A DNA stretch of 64,000 bases from an uncultured Flavobacteriales bacterium. Its GTDB lineage: Bacteria; Bacteroidota; Bacteroidia; Flavobacteriales_D; Parvicellaceae. Positions 57,504 through 64,000 of this stretch are shown one piece after another. A program made the translations under genes and the position numbers. Under the pieces are notes generated by a model, which searched no databases, was not told the origin of the DNA, and saw nothing but the letters and a program-made list of their open reading frames with translations. The DNA is taken from positions 29,241-93,240 of the forward strand of contig CAJWDP010000009.1 in the NCBI GenBank assembly GCA_913030835.1. The letters run 5' to 3'. Positions within the stretch are counted from its first letter, which is position 1. Each line of letters begins with the position of its first letter.

Positions 57504-60140
57504 ATGAACCGTCTAATAGCGCTTATCTCAGCTTTACTCCTGGTCGTATCTGTTGGTTTTTCTCAAAATACTTTTGACAAAGAAAAATTTCAGGAGAGCC
57601 TAAAAAGCTCATCATTTAGAGAAAAATTCGAGGCAGCTAGTAGCCTCATGGACGACCAGTTGTACGAATTGAGTTTGCCATTGTGGAAGAGCTTGCTTGA
57701 AGACCAACCGGATAATGGCAATTTGAATTATAAATATGGATTCTGCTTACTCAGATCCAATGAGAATCGGAAAGACGCGCTACCCTACTTGTTAAAGGCA
57801 AGTAACTCAATAGCAAAAAACTACGACCCGTTTGATTTCAATGAAACCAATGCACCTCTTGAAACGGAATTTTACTTGGGTAAGGCATATCATCACAATT
57901 ACGAATTGGATAAAGCGATTGAGTCCTTCACTAGTTTTGGAACAAAAATAAAGAAAGGCAAACATGTACTTTCCGACCTGATCGACCTACACATCGTCCA
58001 ATGCAACAATGCAAAAGTCGAAATGGCTAGTCCAAAATCATTCAGCATAACTCATTTGAGTGATAGCATTAACACTCATTTCGCTGAATTTAGCCCAGTG
58101 TTAACATTGGATGCCTCAGCCTTATTCTTCACATCAAGGAGAGTGCGTGAAGACTCGAGCAATGCCAATTTATTTTCACCAGACAATGGTAAACATTACG
58201 ACGATGTATATGTCTCGTATAAAAATCCAAACACCAATGAATGGGGTAAACCTCAGTTGTTGGAATACATTTCGCGACCAAGGAGCAATGAAGCAACAAT
58301 TTCGGTGTCAGGAGATGGTCAAATCCTTTTCATCTATAAAGACGAAGATTTATACTTCTCTGAATATGACGGAGAACAATATGGTAGACTACAGAAGGTT
58401 GGAAAAGACATGAACACTGACATCAATACGGACGCTTGGGAAACTCATGCCGCACTATCGGCGGATGGTAATACCATGTATTTTGTCTCAGACAGAGATG
58501 GAGGATTAGGTGGTAGAGACATCTATAGAGCAGTTCGATTACCGAATGGGAATTGGTCAAAAGCATTGAATATAGGACCTCCTATAAATACCAAATACGA
58601 CGAAGATGCACCTTTCTTTCATCCGGATGGTAAAACCTTATTCTTTAGCTCCAACGGTGAAAACAGCATGGGTGGTTTTGATATTTTCTTTACAAAAATG
58701 GATGGAGATGGAAAATGGACTGCGCCAATAAACATGGGACACCCCCTAAACTCCGTTGATGACGACATATTTTTTGTGACAAATACTGAGGGCAATATCG
58801 GATATTTTGCTTCCGCGAAAGAAGAAGGAGGATTTGGTGGTCAGGATATATATACAGTAGAAATGGAAACTGTAATTGATGATCCTGTAGCCATTTTAAA
58901 AGGTTATGTTGTCAACTCAGCGGGAGAACCAATTCCACCCAACACCTACATTTTGGTAACCAATCTAACAGAAGGTGGTGACCCCGACAATTTTAGCGTA
59001 AGAAAAAGAGACGGGGGATATGTGATGACTCTGAAACCGTGTAATGAATATTTGGTTGAATACTTTGCTGATAATAGTAAATATTCGGAAACACAATTTT
59101 TAGTTCCATGTGAAGGTAGTGGATATCACGAATTTGGTGGAACACTTGATCTTGGTAAAACAGGTATGGACTCCAGATATCATTGGCAGATCTACAGGAA
59201 TGGTGTATCTGTAGCTGGAGATGGCTCATCTGTTAATTACATGAATCAATATGGCGATATTTTATACACGGAACCACTCAGTGAAACAGGGTCTTTTAAA
59301 TTTCATGCTGTTGAAAAAGAAATATTCGAATTGAAATTGAATAAGCCCGTCAGCTGCGATAAGCTTGAACTTGCATTATTGGACGACTCTGATAAAGTCA
59401 TTCGGAAATTAACAATAAACGATGGTTGCGAAGTTCGGAAAGACAAGTCATGCGTTATTGGAACAAAACTGCCATTCGATACGAAACCAAGCTTTAAGTA
59501 TCAGATCCTAGTAAAAGGAGAACCGCTTACAAGTGGACACTACGTGAACTATATGGACCTTACTGGAGGCAAATTGTTTCAGGAATCCATAGGAAAAGGA
59601 GGGAAATTTACATTTCGAGAAATCCCCGGTGAAGATGCCTATGCTTTTGAAGTATGGATGGATGACCCATCACTTTGTGACGAAATGGAAATACTCGTAT
59701 TGGATGGGAACAATGAACTTGTGCGCACAACAACTATAGATAGGCGCTGTAAACAATTTACCGCTTCAAACTTACAAGCGAATTACCAGGAATTCTTTGG
59801 ATACAACATAGAAGGTGCAGATGCGATTGATAAAAAATTGAGCGATTTTGTTACTATTTGTGTTGATATCATTGGTCAAAAAGGATCTTGCACTATTGAT
59901 ATTCTTGGAAGCGCATCTACAGTGCCTACGAAAAAACACCAAAACAATAAAAATCTTGCAAGAAAAAGGGCGAATAAAGCAGAAAAGAAAATTTCCAAAG
60001 CATTGAAACGAGCTAATATTGACCTTTCAAAAGTCAACTTCAATGTCGATCATAAAGTGCAGGGGCCTTCGTATGGAGGAGATGCTTCAAACGAAGACAA
60101 ATATGGTCCTTACCAATATGTAAAAGCCACTGCAAAATAA
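57504..60140 (+). CDS. PD40 protein with duplicated module and divergent OmpA-like end
   Basis: An 878-residue exported protein, related to PorE-type proteins. The ATG at 57504 gives a signal peptide (MNRLIALISALLLVVSVGFSQ); the frame runs from a TTG 16 codons upstream. Parts: TPR-like helices (about 25-150), PD40 propeller (about 180-440, RDGGLGGRDIY and SSNGENSMGGFDIFF turns), a carboxypeptidase-regulatory-like domain (about 470-545), two copies of an 86-88 residue module (about 558-643 and 664-751) and an OmpA-like C-terminal region (about 775-878) where the HTDxxG motif is replaced by GSAST and no NRRVE appears. Peptidoglycan binding is doubtful. The next gene is a shorter PD40 relative. 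Confidence 0.85.
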   Translation: MNRLIALISALLLVVSVGFSQNTFDKEKFQESLKSSSFREKFEAASSLMDDQLYELSLPLWKSLLEDQPDNGNLNYKYGFCLLRSNENRKDALPYLLKASNSIAKNYDPFDFNETNAPLETEFYLGKAYHHNYELDKAIESFTSFGTKIKKGKHVLSDLIDLHIVQCNNAKVEMASPKSFSITHLSDSINTHFAEFSPVLTLDASALFFTSRRVREDSSNANLFSPDNGKHYDDVYVSYKNPNTNEWGKPQLLEYISRPRSNEATISVSGDGQILFIYKDEDLYFSEYDGEQYGRLQKVGKDMNTDINTDAWETHAALSADGNTMYFVSDRDGGLGGRDIYRAVRLPNGNWSKALNIGPPINTKYDEDAPFFHPDGKTLFFSSNGENSMGGFDIFFTKMDGDGKWTAPINMGHPLNSVDDDIFFVTNTEGNIGYFASAKEEGGFGGQDIYTVEMETVIDDPVAILKGYVVNSAGEPIPPNTYILVTNLTEGGDPDNFSVRKRDGGYVMTLKPCNEYLVEYFADNSKYSETQFLVPCEGSGYHEFGGTLDLGKTGMDSRYHWQIYRNGVSVAGDGSSVNYMNQYGDILYTEPLSETGSFKFHAVEKEIFELKLNKPVSCDKLELALLDDSDKVIRKLTINDGCEVRKDKSCVIGTKLPFDTKPSFKYQILVKGEPLTSGHYVNYMDLTGGKLFQESIGKGGKFTFREIPGEDAYAFEVWMDDPSLCDEMEILVLDGNNELVRTTTIDRRCKQFTASNLQANYQEFFGYNIEGADAIDKKLSDFVTICVDIIGQKGSCTIDILGSASTVPTKKHQNNKNLARKRANKAEKKISKALKRANIDLSKVNFNVDHKVQGPSYGGDASNEDKYGPYQYVKATAK
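59175..59432 (+). repeat. Duplicated module, copy 1
   Basis: First copy of an 86-residue module, beginning RYHWQIYRNG. Shared with copy 2: VNYM, a G-x-L-(Y/F)-x-E turn, G-x-F-x-F, a CD-x-(L/M)-E strand, an LD turn and R-x-(L/T)-TI before a final Cys. Confidence 0.7.
59493..59756 (+). repeat. Duplicated module, copy 2
   Basis: Second copy, beginning FKYQILVKG, 88 residues, separated from copy 1 by about 20 residues. It aligns over its entire length with the same VNYM and CD-x-(L/M)-E landmarks and the same closing Cys. Confidence 0.7.
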
Positions 60141-60272
60141 GCTACAAATCTGCTTCAATTGGCATTATAGACGGTTTGAGATGATTCCATAAATCTTCTT
60201 CTGTAATTCAATTTGGTAAAAAAATTGTTATTGACACTGAAACATTTATTGCATTGTTTAAGTAAATCAGCA

Positions 60273-61817
60273 GTGAGGCTTTCAATTACAATAGCGCTTT
60301 TTACCGTTTTTTTCGGACAAGCATATTCGCAGTGGGATGAGCGAACAGCAAAAGAATTTTTCAAAAGGACCAATTACCTTATGGCCATTGAAGAATACAA
60401 AAATGGCTTAAAAATAGATCCGAATAAATTTGACTATAACTTTAAAATTGGAATTTGCTATCTGCGAACCAATGTAGATAAAAAAGCTGCTGTACATCAT
60501 CTCCAAAAGGCATATGACAATCCAAAAAGCAATGCAGAATTAACTTACTTTTTGGGTAAAGCATATATGCTTAATCTTGAATTTGACAGTGCCAAACTAT
60601 ATCTCGATCAATATCTTGAAAAGCCCGGAAAATACCTTGTAGAGGCTGCTTTATTACGAGCAAATTGTGATCAGGCCATCGAAATCATGAAAAACCCGAT
60701 TAACATCAGCTTTGAGAATATGGGAAAAAGAATCAATGGAGAATATCCAGATTACAACCCATTCGTAACTAAGGATGAGCGAGTATTCCTTTTTACATCA
60801 AGAAGAGAAACCGGAAAAGGGAATATTGAATTCGATGGGTATTACCCTTCAGACATTTACGAGGTTCGGTTTAACGGGAGAAATTTTTCAGGAGCAAAGA
60901 ATATCGGTTCGGTTAACACCTCATTGGATGAGGAAATTGTAGGCATTTTAGACGATGGTTCCAAAATGTTTGTTTATCTGGATCACAACTTGGGCAGGAA
61001 AGATGATCCATATGGCGATATTTACATGAGTACCAAAAAAGGAAGTGCTTGGCAAAGAAGAAGATTAATTGAAGAGGGAGTTAACACTTCTCATATGGAA
61101 ATTTCCTGTTCACAATCTGCGGATGGTGAAACGCTTATTTTTTCAAGCAATCGACCGGGTGGAAAAGGTGGTTACGATATCTACATGACAAGAAAGCTGC
61201 CCAATGGCGAGTGGGGCAATACACAAAATGTTGAATCTCTCAATACCGCGGGAAATGAAGAGTACCCTTCTTTAGCGCCGGATGGAAAAACACTTTATTT
61301 CTCTTCTAATGGCCACTATGGCATGGGAGGAATGGATCTCTACAAAGTAATTTGGAATCCGGAAGACAATACTTGGGGCGACCCGGAAAACCTTGGATAC
61401 CCGCTAAACACACCTGATGATGAAAATACGATCTGCTTCCCAGCTGATTACAAGCATGCGTACGTTTCAGCTTGCAGAGAAGGCGGTTTTGGAGATCTTG
61501 ACATCTACAGAATTACATTCAACGATGTGCTTTTGAATCCGGCATTGTTCCAAACCACAATCGTTGACGAATTATCTTCGAAAAAAATTATGACCGGACA
61601 AATCACCGTTTTTAATGATCAGTATGATCGAATCGGCGTATTCAAACCAAATAAGAATAATGGTGTATTCACCATCACCTTAGATCCGGGCACCTACTCT
61701 GTAGATATTGAAATGGTCGGCTATCCCATTAAGAACATCAGCTGGACGGTATCCGAATTCGACTACAAGGAGGAACTGATCAAGAAAACCATTAAAATTC
61801 CAATGTCTCAGGAGTAA
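60273..61817 (+). CDS. Exported TPR/PD40 protein lacking OmpA domain
   Basis: A 514-residue exported protein when started at the GTG at 60273 (signal peptide RLSITIALFTVFFGQAYSQ). The frame is open from a TTG at 60213, which adds 20 residues; no ATG is available, so the start is uncertain. TPR-like helices (about 25-125), PD40 propeller (about 155-405, SSNGHYGMGGMDLY) and a short carboxypeptidase-regulatory-like C-end (about 430-514). It has no OmpA domain, unlike the neighbour at 57504-60140 from which it is separated by 132 bases, or the PorE-like protein at 15676. It could act with the neighbour as a non-anchored subunit. Confidence 0.83.
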   Translation: MRLSITIALFTVFFGQAYSQWDERTAKEFFKRTNYLMAIEEYKNGLKIDPNKFDYNFKIGICYLRTNVDKKAAVHHLQKAYDNPKSNAELTYFLGKAYMLNLEFDSAKLYLDQYLEKPGKYLVEAALLRANCDQAIEIMKNPINISFENMGKRINGEYPDYNPFVTKDERVFLFTSRRETGKGNIEFDGYYPSDIYEVRFNGRNFSGAKNIGSVNTSLDEEIVGILDDGSKMFVYLDHNLGRKDDPYGDIYMSTKKGSAWQRRRLIEEGVNTSHMEISCSQSADGETLIFSSNRPGGKGGYDIYMTRKLPNGEWGNTQNVESLNTAGNEEYPSLAPDGKTLYFSSNGHYGMGGMDLYKVIWNPEDNTWGDPENLGYPLNTPDDENTICFPADYKHAYVSACREGGFGDLDIYRITFNDVLLNPALFQTTIVDELSSKKIMTGQITVFNDQYDRIGVFKPNKNNGVFTITLDPGTYSVDIEMVGYPIKNISWTVSEFDYKEELIKKTIKIPMSQE

Positions 61818-61902
61818 TTCATCTGCAATTATCTTAAAATTTTTGAGATATTCGTGACTCACTAAACAATGGATTGTACACGTTAAATTCGATTATTAAG
61901 CA

Positions 61903-62670
61903 ATGAACCTAAAACTTACCCGACCCCTAGCCTTTTTTGACCTTGAGACCACAGGAACAAATGTAGCAACAGATCGAATCGTCGAGATTTGCATCCTTAA
62001 GGTAAATCCAGATGCATCCAAGGAAACGATTAGCATGAGAATCAATCCTGAAATTCCAATTCCGATTGAAACCTCTGAGATTCATGGGATTTACGACATT
62101 GACATTGCTGATGCACCTGTTTTTTCAGCAGTTGCCCAAAAGATCAAAGATTTTATTGGCGATGCGGATCTAGCCGGGTACAATAGCAATAAATTTGATG
62201 TCCCTTTATTAGTTGAAGAATTTCTAAGAACGGATGTCCACTTTGATATGGAATCGAGAAAATTTGTTGACGTGCAAAACATTTTCCATAAAAAGGAACA
62301 AAGAACATTGGTGGCGGCTTACCAATTTTATTGCTCCAAAGAGCTTGATAATGCACACAGTGCAGAAGCGGATACTATAGCTACTTATGAGATTCTTGAA
62401 GCACAGCTTGATCGCTACCCTGATATTGAAGGAGAGGTGGACTTTTTGATGGACTATTCGACAATGGGACCAAAAACAGCGGATTTTGCAAGACGAATTG
62501 GAATTGATGAAAATGGTGTAGAAATATTCAATTTTGGAAAAAATAAAGGTTCCAGCGTTGAAGAAGTTTTCAGAAGAGAACCGGGTTACTATTCATGGAT
62601 GATGAAAGGTGATTTTCCGGGATACACAAAACAAGTAATTACCAGAATTAAGAATAGAATCAGCCAATGA
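61903..62670 (+). CDS. DEDDh 3'-5' exonuclease
   Basis: A 255-residue exonuclease of the DnaQ/epsilon superfamily. The four catalytic acidic positions and the His are visible: D13 and E15 (FFDLETTG), D99 (NKFDVPLL), D157 and H152 (NAHSAEADT). After the exonuclease (1-185) comes a short C-terminal part (about 200-255, FNFGKNKGSSVEEVFRREPGYYSWMM), a DUF3820-like module with a helical end found in similar proteins. It overlaps the FAH-family gene by four bases (ATGA). Confidence 0.92.
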   Translation: MNLKLTRPLAFFDLETTGTNVATDRIVEICILKVNPDASKETISMRINPEIPIPIETSEIHGIYDIDIADAPVFSAVAQKIKDFIGDADLAGYNSNKFDVPLLVEEFLRTDVHFDMESRKFVDVQNIFHKKEQRTLVAAYQFYCSKELDNAHSAEADTIATYEILEAQLDRYPDIEGEVDFLMDYSTMGPKTADFARRIGIDENGVEIFNFGKNKGSSVEEVFRREPGYYSWMMKGDFPGYTKQVITRIKNRISQ

Positions 62671-63281
62671 AAATAGTTTGTATCGGCAGAAATTATTTTG
62701 AACATGCCAAAGAATTAAATAATCCAATTCCTTCTGAGCCAATTCTATTTGTTAAGCCCGAAACAGCAATTTTACCAAAAAGAAACCCCTTGTATTATCC
62801 TGATTTCACCGCTGATTTACAGCATGAAGTCGAAATCGTAATTAAAATTTGCAAACTGGGCAAAAACATACAAAAGAAGTTTGCCAATAAATATTATAAT
62901 GAAATTGGACTAGGCATTGATTTTACTGCTCGTGATCTACAAACCGTGTGCAAAGAAAAAGGACATCCTTGGGAAATAGCAAAAGCCTTTGACAACTCCG
63001 CAGTGATCGGAAAAAAATTCATTCCAAAAGAAAATTTTAAGGATCTTCTAAACATTCAATTTCACCTGAAAAAGAATGGGGATGTAATACAAACGGGGAA
63101 CACAAAAGATATGTTGTTTCACTTTGATCAGTTGATCGAGTATGCCTCTAAATTTTTCACACTTAAAATCGGAGATCTGATTTTTACCGGCACCCCTTCC
63201 GGTGTTGGCCCCGTTGCTATCAACGACAAGCTCGAAGGGTTTATAGAAGGTGAAAAACTGCTTGAGGTAAACATAAAATAA
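62667..63281 (+). CDS. FAH-family hydrolase (acylpyruvase-like)
   Basis: A 204-residue protein of the fumarylacetoacetate hydrolase superfamily, similar in size to FAHD1-type acylpyruvases or oxaloacetate decarboxylases. Metal site: E54 and E56 (HEVEIVI) and D85 (GLGIDFTARD); the phrase FTGTPSGVGPV closes the active site. Substrate unknown. Coupled to the exonuclease gene upstream by a four-base overlap. Confidence 0.9.
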   Translation: MKIVCIGRNYFEHAKELNNPIPSEPILFVKPETAILPKRNPLYYPDFTADLQHEVEIVIKICKLGKNIQKKFANKYYNEIGLGIDFTARDLQTVCKEKGHPWEIAKAFDNSAVIGKKFIPKENFKDLLNIQFHLKKNGDVIQTGNTKDMLFHFDQLIEYASKFFTLKIGDLIFTGTPSGVGPVAINDKLEGFIEGEKLLEVNIK

Positions 63282-63290
63282 TCTATACGA

Positions 63291-64000
63291 TTACAATTTT
63301 ACCTTCATTACTTTCTTAGCATCAATTTCAACCCCGTCCTTTATCAATTGAATGTAGTATATACCTGCATTCAACGAAACCAGCTCATCGGTAAAAACAG
63401 TTTGAACGTACTCCCCTGCCCCAACTACGATTTCATTTGCAAAAACTTGTTGTCCAAGGGAATTTAACATTCGTAAATTCCAAGAACCCATAGATTTCGA
63501 ATAATAATGGACTGTTAACCGATCCGAAAACTGTGTAGGAAATACGGAAATGATTTCATCTGAATTACTAAACACGTCCATCCGGCCAGTTAGGTATGCA
63601 GTGTAAAAATTAGGAACGCCATAACCTAAAGAAAAATCCGGATGGCTATACTGGTGGCCACTAGATTCGATTAAACTTTTCATTTCCATATTTGTTTTTG
63701 ATGGCATAGCCTGCCACAAGCATGCCGCCATACCGGATACTATTGGAGCACTGAATGAAGTCCCATTTGCTTGTCGAACAACTCCACTCGCGTTGACACA
63801 AGCGGCTTTGTATCCCATGGCCGATACATTTGGTTTAAGATCGCCATCACTTGATGGTCCAAAACTGCTGAACGGTGCACGAATCAGAAAAGAATCCACT
63901 GCTGCAACAGCAATTGAACTATCCGCATCAGCTGGGGCAGAAATGTAGTGCCAAGGCTGGCTCCCCATGTTTCCTGCACTTGTAATAACTAACAATCCTC
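63291..64000 (-). CDS. Subtilisin-like serine protease with T9SS domain, 5' end outside window
   Basis: The last 235 residues of an S8 peptidase; the N-terminal part lies beyond base 64000. Visible: the oxyanion Asn in TSAGN, the catalytic Ser in GTSFSAPIVSG, and a T9SS type A sorting domain in the last 85 or so residues (ISVFPTQF to KKVMKVKL). The Asp and His of the triad are off the window. It is a likely cell-surface or released protease. The plus-strand FAH gene ends nine bases away. Confidence 0.9.
   Translation of the reverse strand, partial: GLLVITSAGNMGSQPWHYISAPADADSSIAVAAVDSFLIRAPFSSFGPSSDGDLKPNVSAMGYKAACVNASGVVRQANGTSFSAPIVSGMAACLWQAMPSKTNMEMKSLIESSGHQYSHPDFSLGYGVPNFYTAYLTGRMDVFSNSDEIISVFPTQFSDRLTVHYYSKSMGSWNLRMLNSLGQQVFANEIVVGAGEYVQTVFTDELVSLNAGIYYIQLIKDGVEIDAKKVMKVKL

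Noticed and set aside
1..64000. CRISPR arrays, insertion sequences, rRNA, tRNA genes, integration sites
   Set aside because: Read through the intergenic spaces on both strands; no direct-repeat arrays, transposase frames, cloverleaf sequences or rRNA motifs were found. A short ncRNA could still be missed by eye.

Overview
The window is chromosomal DNA from a member of the Bacteroidota, most likely the Flavobacteriales or a close relative. The evidence is: at least six secreted proteins ending in type IX secretion (T9SS) sorting domains; promoters of the Bacteroidota TAnnTTTG type in place of TATAAT; few clear Shine-Dalgarno sites and many GTG or TTG starts; AT-rich sequence; and clade-typical families (fused E1 alpha/beta dehydrogenase, NagZ/beta-lactamase fusion, BshA, DUF4836, DUF4924, PorE-like PD40/OmpA proteins). 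The genus cannot be named from this. I see no rRNA, tRNA, insertion sequence, prophage, CRISPR array or integration scar. This is dense core-genome sequence cut at both ends: bioF is truncated at base 1 and a subtilisin-like protease at base 64000.

Layout. 1-2.1 kb: bioB and bioF, overlapping, on the minus strand. 2.4-5.7 kb: trmD and rplS, separated by an inverted PD40/OmpA gene; a bidirectional terminator follows rplS. 5.7-10.7 kb: pabA/trpG, murQ, a DUF4836 lipoprotein, an unknown protein, and an overlapping Nudix/MnmD pair. 10.7-22.2 kb is rich in secreted and envelope genes: a two-domain FGE-sulfatase (GldJ/GldK-like) protein, a BNR/PKD T9SS cargo, a PorE-like protein with a TPR partner, an M42 peptidase, and two tandem paralogous T9SS cargos. 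22.2-27.2 kb: a lipoprotein, DUF4924, an OmpH/Skp chaperone, a small conserved protein, a SiaC-like regulator and a LytS/LytTR two-component pair. 27.3-33.9 kb: an ACP phosphodiesterase overlapping a Smr protein, two envelope proteins, a secreted PPAD-like deiminase and a beta-barrel protein. 33.9-42.2 kb: fused 2-oxoacid dehydrogenase E1, a T9SS type B protein, and nagZ-bshA.

42.3-47.3 kb is a five-gene plus-strand operon: small membrane protein, mutL, two rhomboid proteases and a membrane-anchored EEP hydrolase. 47.3-57.5 kb: oligopeptide-binding lipoprotein, mtaB, SSS transporter, group II decarboxylase, recR, a GT2 glycosyltransferase fused to a degenerate sugar-phosphotransferase region, and the 2-oxoacid dehydrogenase E2. 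57.5-64 kb: two more PD40 proteins, a DEDDh exonuclease overlapping an FAH-family hydrolase, and the truncated subtilase.

How they fit together. The strongest theme is the cell envelope and T9SS. Four PD40 beta-propeller proteins (three with an OmpA-like end, one without) and a GldJ/GldK-like protein belong to families tied to T9SS anchoring or gliding, and six cargos with sorting domains are encoded beside them. Peptidoglycan recycling is represented by murQ and nagZ. E1 and E2 of one 2-oxoacid dehydrogenase lie about 20 kb apart. Several open frames run upstream of the real start; signal peptides and promoter boxes were used to correct them.

I did not find a clearly new multi-gene system. 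The best leads are the graded loss of the peptidoglycan-binding residue across the PD40/OmpA paralogues, a duplicated roughly 87-residue module in one of them, the GT2/degenerate phosphotransferase fusion, and a PPAD-like deiminase that keeps the RxR dyad.
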